From NCBI GenBank assembly GCA_001664005.1, contig CP016093.1:1557001-1621000 (forward strand): a stretch of 64,000 nucleotides of DNA, given 5' to 3'. Under the pieces are notes generated by a model, which was given only the letters and a program-made list of their open reading frames with translations, ran no database searches and was not told the origin of the DNA. Shown piece after piece: positions 1 to 7,914 of this stretch (within the stretch, counting starts at the first letter, position 1; each line of letters starts with the position of its first letter). This stretch comes from Rhizobiales bacterium NRL2 (GTDB lineage: Bacteria > Pseudomonadota > Alphaproteobacteria > Minwuiales > Minwuiaceae). The position numbers were made by a program, and so were the translations under genes.

Positions 1-1
1 C

Positions 2-406
2 CTGCCGGGGAAGAAGGCCGTCGTCGGCGACGGCCCGCAGCTCGCCGAACTGAAGCAGAATCACCCCGACGCGATCTTCCCGGGCGCGAAGTTCGGCGAG
101 GAACTGGCCGCCTGGTACCGCAGCGCCAGCGTCTTCGTCTTTCCCAGCCGCACCGACACCTTCGGCCTCGTGCTGCTTGAGGCGCTGGCCTCCGGCGTGG
201 CCGTCGCGGCCTATCCGGTGCCGGGGCCGCTGGACGTGATCGGGGCCGACGGACCGGGTGTACTGGACGAGGATCTGGGGCAGGCTGCCCTTGCGGCGCT
301 GAAAGTCGACGCCGCCCGTTGTCGGGGGCACGCCATGCGGTTCTCGTGGGCGGCCTGCGCACGGCTGTTCCTCGACAATCTGGCGCCGATCCCGACAAAG
401 GGGTAG
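2..406 (+). CDS. Glycosyltransferase family 4/1, C-terminal part (5' end outside window)
   Basis: The reading frame is open from base 2 and shows the C-terminal Rossmann half of a GT-B glycosyltransferase. An AVVGDGPQLAEL strand-turn motif is followed by FVFPSRTDTFGLVLLEALAS, the donor-sugar EX7E region, and then GVAVAAYPVPGPLDVI. About 134 residues are visible. The enzyme would transfer a nucleotide-activated sugar at the inner face of the membrane. The acceptor cannot be told from this fragment. The FPSRTDTFGLV signature is common in alphaproteobacterial glycolipid-type family members, but that subfamily assignment is inference. Confidence 0.85.
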   Translation: MPGKKAVVGDGPQLAELKQNHPDAIFPGAKFGEELAAWYRSASVFVFPSRTDTFGLVLLEALASGVAVAAYPVPGPLDVIGADGPGVLDEDLGQAALAALKVDAARCRGHAMRFSWAACARLFLDNLAPIPTKG

Positions 407-444
407 GAAAGGGAAAAGAACACGCGGCAAGGGAGACCCCGTCC

Positions 445-1191
445 ATGACCCCCGACCTGAAGGAAATGCGGATCGATCTCGCCTGCGCGCTCCGCTGGGC
501 GGCGCGCCTCGGCCTGCACGAAGGCGTCTGCAACCACTTCTCGCTGGCCGTGCCCGACGCCGATGGCGCGATGCGCGGCAACCGCTTCCTGATCAACCCC
601 TATGGCTGGCACTGGTCGGAGATCACGGCGTCGTCGCTGGTCATGGTGGACGCGAACGGCAACGTGATCGAGGGCGACAACGAGGTGGAGGACACCGCCT
701 TCACCATTCACCGGGGCATCCATGTCGCCGCCCCGCACGCGGTCTGCGTCATGCACACGCACATGCCGCACACCACCGCGCTCACCCTGCTTCGGGACGG
801 CGAACTCAAGATGTGCGAGCAGAACGCGCTCAACTTCCACGACCGCATCGCCTATGACGAGGACTACAACGGTCTGTCGCTCGACATCGCGGAAGGCGAC
901 CGGATCGCCTCGAAGCTGGGCAACCGCTCGGTGCTGATGATGGCGAGCCACGGCGTCACCGTGACGGGCCCGAACGTCCGCGAATGCTTCAACGATCTCT
1001 ACTATCTGGAGCGCGCGGCGACCTTCCAGGTGCTGGCGCGGTCCACGGGCGGCGAATTGCGGACGCTCTCCGACGACGTCGTCGCTCATACCGCGCGCCA
1101 GATGGCGGAGGAGCGGCCCAAGCTGGCCGAGCGGCACTTCTCGGCGCTCCGGCGCATCCTGGAGCGGGAAGAGCCGGAGTTTCTGAACTGA
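445..1191 (+). CDS. Class II aldolase/adducin family protein
   Basis: This 248-residue protein has the class II aldolase/adducin fold, a Zn-dependent aldolase/epimerase/decarboxylase family. Metal-ligand histidines are visible in VCVMHTHMPHTTAL (about residue 104) and in MMASHGVTVTGP (about residue 172). NHFSLAVP near residue 35 is the usual phosphate/substrate loop. The start at 445 was chosen because it follows a GGGAGA ribosome site and gives the family's normal N-terminus. A longer in-frame start at 319 would overlap the preceding glycosyltransferase. The substrate is unknown; many stand-alone members near catabolic genes have no assigned substrate. Confidence 0.88.
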   Translation: MTPDLKEMRIDLACALRWAARLGLHEGVCNHFSLAVPDADGAMRGNRFLINPYGWHWSEITASSLVMVDANGNVIEGDNEVEDTAFTIHRGIHVAAPHAVCVMHTHMPHTTALTLLRDGELKMCEQNALNFHDRIAYDEDYNGLSLDIAEGDRIASKLGNRSVLMMASHGVTVTGPNVRECFNDLYYLERAATFQVLARSTGGELRTLSDDVVAHTARQMAEERPKLAERHFSALRRILEREEPEFLN

Positions 1192-1219
1192 CCGGTATGC
1201 CGGTTGCGCAGGGCAAGAC

Positions 1220-1331
1220 AACTCTCCCCCCTCGATGGGGGGAGACGGCCGCGAAGCGGCCAGAGGGGGGTGTGCATGCCGCTGGCGGTGCACTCCCACC
1301 CCGACCCTCCCCCATCAAGGGGGAGGGAGCG
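1220..1331. repeat. Intergenic palindromic repeat, CTCCCCC/GGGGGAG type
   Basis: Two hairpins with the same CTCCCCC...GGGGGAG core (1224-1244 and about 1304-1329) flank two inner inverted repeats: GGCCGC-GAA-GCGGCC at 1247-1261, and a GTGCA...TGCAC pair. The compact paired layout between two genes resembles the dispersed palindromic elements found in intergenic DNA of many alphaproteobacteria. No protein is encoded. The copy number elsewhere in this genome cannot be seen from this window. Confidence 0.7.
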
Positions 1332-1357
1332 AAGTCAGGCGGCACAAGCCTCATGCC

Positions 1358-1639
1358 ATGGTCGTGATGGATCGCCCGCGGCGGCTGCCCGACGGGCGGC
1401 TGACGGCGCATCTGCTTTCCGACCGCGCCGGCCCGGCGGGCTACCGGGAACTCATGCCTGTGGCGCTCTCGCTCGGCTGCCATCCACGCGCGCTGCAGGC
1501 GCCGGGCACCTACAAGGAGCATTTCGATCTGATGGGAGAGAAGCGGATCGGGGCGGCGCTGGCGCATCCCGATATCGCCACGGTGACCTGGCGCCGGATC
1601 GCCGACATCCTGAAGGCGAAGCGCGCTCAGCGGTCCTGA
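1358..1639 (+). CDS. Small DUF4031-like protein
   Basis: This 93-residue ORF starts MVVMDRPRRLPDGRLTAHLL and contains GCHPRALQAPGTYKEHFDLM. The layout resembles the DUF4031 family, in which a conserved W/H-x-x-F/L-Q segment is followed by a HYD/HFD motif. The function of that family is unknown. The ATG at 1358 is preferred over the repeat-derived upstream codons; 1367 is an alternative start. Its 3' end overlaps the convergent dinB gene by 13 bases. The family assignment is from memory of the pattern and is moderately sure. Confidence 0.6.
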   Translation: MVVMDRPRRLPDGRLTAHLLSDRAGPAGYRELMPVALSLGCHPRALQAPGTYKEHFDLMGEKRIGAALAHPDIATVTWRRIADILKAKRAQRS

Positions 1640-2931
1640 TCGCGCTGCTTCCGCGAGTTCGACCCGAAGCCTCGGCCCTCGCCGATCGACGTCTTGCCGT
1701 ACCGGGCGCGGATCCGGTCGAGCGCGCCCTCGATCTGGCGGCGTTTCGCCCGGTCCTGGTCGAGCAGGTCGGGCGGATCGGCGTCGCGCTCCCCGTCGAG
1801 ACCGCTCATCCCGACGCCGATGAGCCGGAACCTGCGCCGCCCGTCCGCCTCCCGGCGCAGCAGCGGCTCTGCGGCGTGGTAGATGGTCCCGGCGAGCTGG
1901 GTCAGGTGGTCGAGCGTGTGGCTGCGCGTGTGGATGCGGAAATCGGCGGTGCGGAGTTTCAGCGTCACCGTCCGCCCTGCGATCCGCTTCTCCTTCAGCG
2001 TCGCCGAGACGTCCTCCGACAGCCGCCAGAGGATTCGCGCCAGTTCGTCGAAACCGGCGATATCGTCATTGAATGTGGTCTCGGTGGAGACGCTCTTGCG
2101 TTCCCCGTCCGGGTTCACGGCGCGCGTGTCGCGGCCGTCGGCGAAGGCGCGGAGCCGCTTGCCGATGACGCCGTAGCGGCGCATCAGCTCGGTCTCGTCA
2201 TGGCGGCGCAGGTCGGCGAAGGTGCGGATGCCGTCGGCCGCCAGCCGGCCCGCGAAGGCCCTGCCGACGCCATAGATGTCGGAGACCGGACGCGGCGCCA
2301 GGAACTCGACCGCTTCCGCCCGGCCGATGACCGCGAAGCCGCGCGGCTTGTCGAGGTCGGAGGCCAGCTTGGCGAGAAACTTGTTGTAGGAGAGGCCGAC
2401 CGAGATGGTGACGCCGATCTCCGTCTCGATGCGTTGCGCCAGGCGGGCCAGGGTGGCGGCCGGACTGGCGTGGTGGACGCGCGCCGTGCCGGTCAGGTCG
2501 AGAAAGGCCTCGTCGATGGACAGCGGTTCCACCAGCGGCGTCAGGTCCAGCATCAGGGCCCGGATCTGCCGGCTGACGGCGGCGTATTTCTTCATGTCCG
2601 GTTTCCGGACCACCGCATCGGGACAGACCTTCAGCGCCTTGAACATGGGCATGGCCGAGCGAACGCCGTAGATGCGGGCGAGGTAGCAGGCGGTCGAGAC
2701 GACGCCGCGCCGGCCGCCGCCGATGATCAGCGGCTTGTCGCGCAGGCTCGGATCGTCGCGCTTCTCCACCGAGGCGTAGAAGGCGTCGCAGTCGATATGG
2801 GCGATCGAGAGGTCGAGCAGTTCCGCGTGGCCGAGCGTGCGCGGCGACCCGCAGGCGGCGCACAGGTCTCCGGCGATGTCGGTCGAGAAGCAGTCGCGGC
2901 AGAGCGCGTTCACGATTCCGGCCAGAGCCAT
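1627..2931 (-). CDS. dinB: DNA polymerase IV (Y-family) with N-terminal zinc knuckle
   Basis: This 434-residue Y-family translesion polymerase has the catalytic carboxylates in HIDCDAFYASVE (D47, D49) and SIDEAFLD (D140, E141), with F51/Y52 at the steric-gate position. GVTISVGLSYNKFLAKLAS is the conserved palm/thumb segment, and the little-finger domain follows. The protein begins with about 40 extra residues carrying C11-x2-C14 and C24-x2-C27, a likely zinc knuckle not found in E. coli DinB. The start at 2931 lies 22 bases inside the end of the upstream ROK kinase gene, so the two are probably translationally coupled. The open frame runs further upstream through the ROK gene, but that part is a shadow. 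Confidence 0.93.
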   Translation of the reverse strand: MALAGIVNALCRDCFSTDIAGDLCAACGSPRTLGHAELLDLSIAHIDCDAFYASVEKRDDPSLRDKPLIIGGGRRGVVSTACYLARIYGVRSAMPMFKALKVCPDAVVRKPDMKKYAAVSRQIRALMLDLTPLVEPLSIDEAFLDLTGTARVHHASPAATLARLAQRIETEIGVTISVGLSYNKFLAKLASDLDKPRGFAVIGRAEAVEFLAPRPVSDIYGVGRAFAGRLAADGIRTFADLRRHDETELMRRYGVIGKRLRAFADGRDTRAVNPDGERKSVSTETTFNDDIAGFDELARILWRLSEDVSATLKEKRIAGRTVTLKLRTADFRIHTRSHTLDHLTQLAGTIYHAAEPLLRREADGRRRFRLIGVGMSGLDGERDADPPDLLDQDRAKRRQIEGALDRIRARYGKTSIGEGRGFGSNSRKQRDQDR

Positions 2932-3782
2932 GCCGCGCCACGCACGCCGCTGGCGTCGCCGAACACGGGCTGGCGGATGACGGTTGAGACGTAGTCGGAG
3001 AAGACGTGATCGTTCAGCCGGTCGGCGACGGGCTGATAGAGCGCCACGCGGTTCGAAAGGCCGCCGCCCAGGACGATCATGTCGGGATCGATGATATTGA
3101 TGACGTGCGCCAGGGCCCGCGCCAGGCGGTCGATGTAGTCCGCCCAGATCCCGCTGTCCTCGATCTCGGACGCCGCAACGCGCCGCCCGGTCCTTTCCAG
3201 GTGGAGGCGTTCGACGGCCGGGCCGGACAGGAAGGATTCGATGCAGCCATGCTTTCCGCACCAGCAGGCCGGGCCGGGGCGCTCGTCGTCGCGCGGCCAG
3301 GGCAGGGGATTGTGGCCCCATTCTCCGGCGATGGCGTTGGGGCCGGTCAGCGCCTTGCGGTCGATCACCAGCCCGGCGCCGACTCCGGTGCCGAGAATGA
3401 CGCCGAAGACCACTGGCGCACCGGCGGCCGCGCCGTCGATGGCTTCGGAGAGCGCGAAACAGTTGGCGTCGTTGGCCATGCGCACGGGCCGGCGCAGCGC
3501 CGCCTCCAGGTCCCGCGCCAGCGGCTGGCCGTTGAGCCAGGTGGAATTGCAGTTCTTCATCAGACCCGTGGCGGGAGAGACGGCGCCGGGCGTGCCGACG
3601 CCGACGCGGCCCTGCCGTCCGGTCCGCGCTTCGATCTCGGCTACCAAAGCCACAATGGCGTCGATCGTGGCGTGGTAGTCGTCGCGGGGGGCGGCCACGC
3701 GTTGGCGGTACATCTCGCGGCCCCGGTCGTCGATCGCCAGGGCCTCGATCTTGGTGCCGCCGAGATCGATGCCGATGCGCAT
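2910..3782 (-). CDS. ROK family sugar kinase (fructokinase/N-acetylglucosamine kinase type)
   Basis: This 290-residue protein phosphorylates a hexose with ATP in the cytoplasm. It opens with the phosphate motif IGIDLGGTKIEALA and has the GVGTPGAVS loop, the catalytic Asp in MANDANCFAL, and the second phosphate loop GVILGTGVGAGLV. The ROK zinc site is complete: a His in GEWGHNPLPW, then CWCGKHGCIE. The sequence pattern around GPNAIAGEWGHNPLPW is that of the Mak/NagK-like group, so fructose or GlcNAc are the likely substrates. No sugar transporter is nearby. It lies 5 bases downstream of the HAD hydrolase gene and overlaps dinB. Confidence 0.9.
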   Translation of the reverse strand: MRIGIDLGGTKIEALAIDDRGREMYRQRVAAPRDDYHATIDAIVALVAEIEARTGRQGRVGVGTPGAVSPATGLMKNCNSTWLNGQPLARDLEAALRRPVRMANDANCFALSEAIDGAAAGAPVVFGVILGTGVGAGLVIDRKALTGPNAIAGEWGHNPLPWPRDDERPGPACWCGKHGCIESFLSGPAVERLHLERTGRRVAASEIEDSGIWADYIDRLARALAHVINIIDPDMIVLGGGLSNRVALYQPVADRLNDHVFSDYVSTVIRQPVFGDASGVRGAAWLWPES

Positions 3783-3787
3783 GGCGC

Positions 3788-4441
3788 TCAGTCCTCGAAG
3801 AGGTGGCGCTCGATGATGCGCCGCGCCTCGGGCCAGGTATCCGCCCGGTGGTGGCTGTCCTCGGCGCGGGGGATCAGCCGCGCCAGCCGCGGGTCGGCGA
3901 CGAAATGCAGCCGTTGCACCTCCGGCGCGTGTTCGCGGACGGAGCTGTGATTGTGCGGAATGTCGTCGATGAAGATCGCGGGCGCTGCCGCCAGCTCGTG
4001 CAGATGCCGCACGGCCGGACCCTTCAGCCCCTCGTTGGCGATCAGCGGATAGTCCATGCCGTGACGCCGCAGTGCCCGCTCGCGGGCCTCGCGCTGGGGC
4101 AGCGGCAGGTTGGAAAGCACGATGATCTGCGCCCGCTCCGACAGTTCCGCCAGCGTCTCGGCGGCGTGATCGACCGGATCGAGTTCCTCGGTGTGGCGTT
4201 CGAAGAACGTGCCCAGATGGGCCCGTACCGCCTCCCGCTCCAGCGCCTCGCCGTCGGACGTCCGGACATTGCCGGAGATGGCGAAGGAGGAGAAGTCGAA
4301 GGTCAGCCCCTCGCCGATCAGGTAGGTCTCGAGGCCGGCCATGAAGGCGAACAGCACCTCGTCCGCGTCGGTGACGATCAGCGGCTGGCCCGGTCGGATC
4401 TCCAGTCGTGCAATCTGTTCCTGTACCTGGTCGGCGATCAC
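3788..4441 (-). CDS. HAD-superfamily hydrolase
   Basis: This is a 217-residue haloacid-dehalogenase fold protein. Motif I is VTDADEVLFAF (nucleophile Asp in D-x-D), motif II is IIVLSNLP, motif III is the Lys in NEGLKGPAV, and motif IV is IFIDDIPHNHSS. All four motifs are present, so it should be an active phosphatase-type enzyme of unknown substrate. It is the first gene of a tight set with the ROK kinase (5-base gap) and dinB, which suggests cotranscription. A link to sugar-phosphate turnover is only an inference from the neighbouring kinase. Confidence 0.85.
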   Translation of the reverse strand: MIADQVQEQIARLEIRPGQPLIVTDADEVLFAFMAGLETYLIGEGLTFDFSSFAISGNVRTSDGEALEREAVRAHLGTFFERHTEELDPVDHAAETLAELSERAQIIVLSNLPLPQREARERALRRHGMDYPLIANEGLKGPAVRHLHELAAAPAIFIDDIPHNHSSVREHAPEVQRLHFVADPRLARLIPRAEDSHHRADTWPEARRIIERHLFED

Positions 4442-4465
4442 GGGCGGCGCTTTCTCTGTCTGCGG

Positions 4466-5629
4466 TCAGTCGAGGCTGTCATACACGCACTTCTCGTAGT
4501 CCTGGTAGAGGCGGATCACGCCAGCCTCGACGAACGGGAACATCTGCGTGGCGAAGATTCCCCCGACCCCGCGCGCCGGGTCGATCCAGAAATGACTGTT
4601 GGCGAGTCCGGCCCAGGCGAGGCTGCCTGCCGAGCGGCCCGTGGGCGCCGGATCCTCGTTGATCATGAAACTCAGGCCCCAGCTCTTCTCGATGCCGGGA
4701 AAGATGTCGACATCGCAGGTCAGTTCGGGCGCCTGGCTCTTCAGTGGGTGCACGCGAAGGCCGCCCATCTGGTTGACCGACATCCGGCGCACCGTCTCTG
4801 GCTTCAGGACCTGTTCGCCGCCCGCGCAGCCCTCGTTCAGGATCATCCGGATGAAGCGGACATAATCGTTCATGGTCGAGTAGATGCCGCCGCCGCCGCC
4901 TTCCAGTTCGGGCGCGCTCTCGGGCGGGTTGCGATCGACGAAGCCGATGCCGTCTGCGGTCTTCCTGTGCATGCGCGCCAGGCGGCCGCGGCGGCCGGTC
5001 GGAACATGAAAGGCGGTGTCCGCCATCCCGAGCGGCTCGAAGAGGTTGGCGGCCATGAAGGCGCCCAGACTCATGCCGCTCGCTTCCTCGACCATGACGC
5101 CGGCCCAGTCGATCCCGATGCCGTACTGCCAGTCCGTCCCGGGATCGAAGACCAGCGGCATGCGCAGCGAATCGAGCCTGTCGGAGCCGTCGCGTTCGCG
5201 CATTTCGTTGAAGCGCTTCAGGCCAGCGTTCCAGAAGGTGTAGCCGAAGCCGGAACTGTGGGTGAGCAGGTGGCGCAGCGTGATCTCCCGCGCGGGCGGC
5301 CGCAGGCGCGGGGCGCCGTCAGCCCCGAAGCCCTCCAGCACCTGCGCCTCGCCAAGCCAGGGCGCGAGTACGCTGGCCGGCGCGTCGAGGTCCAGTTCGC
5401 CGCGTTCGACCAGTTGCATCGCCGCGGCCGCCGCCATGGGCTTGGTCATGGACGCGATCCACATCACCGTGTCGGCGGTCATGGGCTCGCCGGAACCCAG
5501 CGCCCGTTCGCCGAACTCGCCGGTGTAGAAACTGTTCCGGGCGTCGGTCGCCATCGCCACCACGCCGGGCACGACACCGTCCGCCACCCCTTCCGCCAGC
5601 AGGCGATCCGCGTCCCGCTGCAACGCCAT
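4466..5629 (-). CDS. Serine hydrolase, beta-lactamase/EstB family
   Basis: This 387-residue protein has the class C beta-lactamase/penicillin-binding fold. The nucleophile motif S-x-x-K is seen in MWIASMTKPMAAAA. A tyrosine motif is likely at WQYGIGIDW, and the third motif corresponds to WAGLANSHFWIDP. No signal peptide is evident, which fits the cytoplasmic esterase/hydrolase branch rather than a secreted antibiotic-resistance enzyme. The ATG at 5629 gives the usual family N-terminus; longer in-frame starts run into the DUF3572 gene. The substrate is unknown (carboxylic esters or D-amino peptides in characterised relatives). Confidence 0.87.
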   Translation of the reverse strand: MALQRDADRLLAEGVADGVVPGVVAMATDARNSFYTGEFGERALGSGEPMTADTVMWIASMTKPMAAAAAMQLVERGELDLDAPASVLAPWLGEAQVLEGFGADGAPRLRPPAREITLRHLLTHSSGFGYTFWNAGLKRFNEMRERDGSDRLDSLRMPLVFDPGTDWQYGIGIDWAGVMVEEASGMSLGAFMAANLFEPLGMADTAFHVPTGRRGRLARMHRKTADGIGFVDRNPPESAPELEGGGGGIYSTMNDYVRFIRMILNEGCAGGEQVLKPETVRRMSVNQMGGLRVHPLKSQAPELTCDVDIFPGIEKSWGLSFMINEDPAPTGRSAGSLAWAGLANSHFWIDPARGVGGIFATQMFPFVEAGVIRLYQDYEKCVYDSLD

Positions 5630-5652
5630 GGGCTGTCTCCCCGAAATTCCGC

Positions 5653-5928
5653 TCAGTAGTCTTCCGTCGCCGCGCCAGGCAGCGCCTGCCGCGCCTTCGC
5701 CGGCGTTTCGGGCGAATGGCCGCACGCATCGCAGAACGCCAGCAGCAGCGATTCGTCGGAAAGCACGAAATCCAGCACGCCGGCCTGCGTCTCCGGTTCG
5801 CCGGCGGCGCGGCGAAGCTGGTCGGGGCTGACGCCGGCGAACTGGATGAATCGGAGCAGCGCGGCCTCTTCCGCCGCGATGTAGGCCAGCGCTTCAAGCG
5901 CCACGACACTAGCCTGATCCTGTTTCAC
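5653..5928 (-). CDS. DUF3572 family protein
   Basis: This 91-residue protein begins with GTG at 5928 behind a GGAG-like site. It carries the DUF3572 pattern: ALEALAYIAAEE, then AGVSPDQLRRAAGEPE, then VLDFVLSDESLLLAFCDACG. The family is confined largely to alphaproteobacteria and commonly sits beside divK and pleD, as here, where it is divergent from divK. Its function is unknown. An upstream in-frame extension would cover the divK promoter region and is rejected. Confidence 0.82.
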   Translation of the reverse strand: MKQDQASVVALEALAYIAAEEAALLRFIQFAGVSPDQLRRAAGEPETQAGVLDFVLSDESLLLAFCDACGHSPETPAKARQALPGAATEDY

Positions 5929-5945
5929 CGCCGCTCCGCCGGTTA

Positions 5946-5960
5946 TTAACGGTTGCTTTA
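5946..5960. promoter_or_regulatory. Candidate CtrA site upstream of divK
   Basis: TTAA-CGGTTGC-TTTA is a one-mismatch version of the CtrA recognition sequence TTAA-N7-TTAA. It lies in the divergent gap between the DUF3572 gene and divK, about 140 bases before the divK start. CtrA control of divK is established in Caulobacter; applying it here is inference. Confidence 0.4.
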
Positions 5961-6098
5961 CAGCCTGAGCCACATCATTCCGCCCGACGACGGATATCAC
6001 CAGATACACGTCCGATGGCCGGTCCGTCGACGGTTCCCATCGGCGTGCGCCAGCGCTAGTGTGATCAGCATAGTGGCAGAAGGCCACCAGGGGTAGAG

Positions 6099-6464
6099 AT
6101 GACCAAAACCGTCCTCATCGTCGAAGACAACGATCTCAACATGAAACTGTTCCACGATCTGCTCGATGCCCACGGGTATGCGACGGTTCGGACCAAGGAC
6201 GGCATGGAGGCGTTGAAACTGGCTCGGGAGCATCATCCCGATCTGATTCTCATGGACATCCAGCTTCCCGAGGTTTCGGGGCTGGAAGTGACCAAGTGGA
6301 TCAAGGAGGATGACGACCTGCAGAGCATCCCGGTCATTGCCGTGACCGCCTTTGCGATGAAGGGCGACGAGGAGAAGATCCGCGAAGGCGGGTGCGAAGC
6401 CTATATCTCGAAGCCGATTTCGGTTGGTACCTTCATCGACACCGTCAAGCAGTTCCTCGGATAG
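6099..6464 (+). CDS. divK: Cell-cycle response regulator DivK
   Basis: This is a 121-residue single-domain receiver with no output domain. The acidic pocket is E9-D10, the phospho-acceptor is D53 in LILMDIQLP, the switch Thr is in VIAVTAFAM, and the conserved Lys is in YISKPIS. DivK is phosphorylated by PleC/DivJ-type kinases and signals through DivL-CckA to lower CtrA activity. It sits 12 bases upstream of pleD, the classical arrangement. The length and sequence match orthologues throughout. Confidence 0.96.
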   Translation: MTKTVLIVEDNDLNMKLFHDLLDAHGYATVRTKDGMEALKLAREHHPDLILMDIQLPEVSGLEVTKWIKEDDDLQSIPVIAVTAFAMKGDEEKIREGGCEAYISKPISVGTFIDTVKQFLG

Positions 6465-6476
6465 GAGGGAAGGCGG

Positions 6477-7838
6477 ATGTCCGCCCGCGTACTGGTCGTC
6501 GACGACGTCGCGCCAAATATCCGCATTCTCGAGGCGAAGCTTTCGAGCGAGTACTACAACGTCCTGACCGCGATGAACGGTCCGGAAGCGCTGGAATCGG
6601 CCGAGCGTGACAATCCGGACATCATCCTTCTCGATGTCATGATGCCGGAGATGGACGGCTTCGAGGTCTGCCGCCGGCTCAAGGCGAATCCCGACGTCTC
6701 CCACATTCCTGTGGTGATGGTCACCGCGCTCTCCGACGTCTCCGACCGGGTGCAGGGCCTGGAGGCCGGGGCCGACGACTTCCTGACCAAGCCCGTCAAC
6801 GACCTGGCGCTGTTCTCGCGCGTGCGCTCGCTGGTGCGGCTGAAGATGACCATGGACGAACTGAAGCTGCGCCGTCAGACCGGCGAACGCTTCGGCCAGC
6901 GCCAGACCGAGGCGGAGATGGAGGTCGATGGCGCGCAGGTTCTGGTCATCGACGACAACGCTTCCGACGCCCGCCTGATCGGCCGCCACATGGGCGAGCG
7001 CTTCCACATGACCTACGAGGCCGACCCGGACAAGGCGATGGCCCTGGCGAACTCCAATCCGCCCGAGCTGATCATCCTGTCGCTGGACCATCGCGGCGCC
7101 GATCCGCTCAGGCTGACCGCTGGCATCCGCAATCAGCCGAATTCGCGCCAGACTCCGATCCTGCTGGTGGGCGAGGAGAGCGACGTGCAGCGCGTCGCCA
7201 AGGCGCTGGAACTGGGCGTCAACGACTACATCCTGCGCCCCATCGACGCCAACGAGTTGCTGGCCCGCGCCAAGACCCAGATCCGCCGCAAGCGCTACCA
7301 GGACATGCTGCGCCAGAACGTCGAGGATTCCATCGCCCTGGCGATGACCGATCCGCTGACCGGGCTGCACAACCGGCGCTATTTCGACCAGCACCTCGAC
7401 ACGGCCCTGGAGCGGCAGCGTTCCGCCGCCAAGCCGTTCTCGCTGATCATGCTGGACATCGACCACTTCAAGCACATCAACGACACCCACGGCCATCCGG
7501 CCGGCGACCGCATTCTGGAGGAGTTCGCCCGGCGGCTGGAGCGCGATATCCGCGGCTTCGACCTGGCGGCGCGCTATGGCGGCGAGGAATTCGTGGTCAT
7601 GCTGCCCGACGCCGACGCGCCCCTGGCGGAAAAGGTCGCCGAACGCCTGCGCGGTAATGTCGAGGCCGTGCCGTTCGAGACCGGCGAGGCGGTGGGCAAG
7701 GTCGAGATCACCTGTTCGATCGGCGTCACCACGGTCTGCGAGGGCGACGACCGGACCAGCGTGCTCAAACGCGCGGACGAATGTCTCTACAAGGCGAAGG
7801 CCGGCGGCCGCAACCGCGTCGTCGTCGCCGCGGCCTGA
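6477..7838 (+). CDS. pleD: Diguanylate cyclase response regulator PleD
   Basis: This 453-residue protein has two receiver domains and a GGDEF domain. The first receiver has D53 in IILLDVMMPEMDG. The second (from about residue 155) starts VLVIDDNASDARLI and has lost the phospho-acceptor context (LIILSLDHRGAD), as in other PleD adaptor receivers. The cyclase motif is intact in AARYGGEEFVVMLPDAD, with an inhibitory RxxD (RGFD) site just before it. It makes c-di-GMP at the cell pole during the swarmer-to-stalked or motile-to-sessile transition. It is cotranscribed with divK. Confidence 0.96.
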   Translation: MSARVLVVDDVAPNIRILEAKLSSEYYNVLTAMNGPEALESAERDNPDIILLDVMMPEMDGFEVCRRLKANPDVSHIPVVMVTALSDVSDRVQGLEAGADDFLTKPVNDLALFSRVRSLVRLKMTMDELKLRRQTGERFGQRQTEAEMEVDGAQVLVIDDNASDARLIGRHMGERFHMTYEADPDKAMALANSNPPELIILSLDHRGADPLRLTAGIRNQPNSRQTPILLVGEESDVQRVAKALELGVNDYILRPIDANELLARAKTQIRRKRYQDMLRQNVEDSIALAMTDPLTGLHNRRYFDQHLDTALERQRSAAKPFSLIMLDIDHFKHINDTHGHPAGDRILEEFARRLERDIRGFDLAARYGGEEFVVMLPDADAPLAEKVAERLRGNVEAVPFETGEAVGKVEITCSIGVTTVCEGDDRTSVLKRADECLYKAKAGGRNRVVVAAA

Positions 7839-7857
7839 CCGCGGCCGGCGCCACAAA

Positions 7858-7892
7858 CGAAAAGGGCCGGCGCGGCGGCCAGCCCCTTTCCG
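7858..7892 (-). terminator. Rho-independent terminator at the carD/pleD convergence
   Basis: Between the convergent pleD and carD genes, AAAGGG with a following CCGGC arm pairs with GCC..CCCTTT. Read on the minus strand, the hairpin ends in CCCTTTTCGTTT, a T-rich tail that suits carD. On the plus strand the tail is poor. Confidence 0.6.
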
Positions 7893-7914
7893 AACCGTAG
7901 TTGCGGCCGGTGCG

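Noticed and set aside
1204-2994. 596-residue open frame on the plus strand
   Set aside because: It runs opposite dinB and mirrors its codon positions; the translation has no family likeness and is Arg/Gly/Val-rich.
2932-3321. Upstream extension of the dinB frame
   Set aside because: It lies inside the ROK kinase gene; the DinB N-terminus with the cysteine knuckle begins at the ATG at 2931.
3803-5659. 618-residue open frame on the plus strand
   Set aside because: Antisense to the HAD and serine hydrolase genes, which both have clear motifs; a GC-rich shadow.
5997-7856. 619-residue open frame on the minus strand
   Set aside because: Antisense to divK and pleD; His/Val/Arg-rich with no domain.
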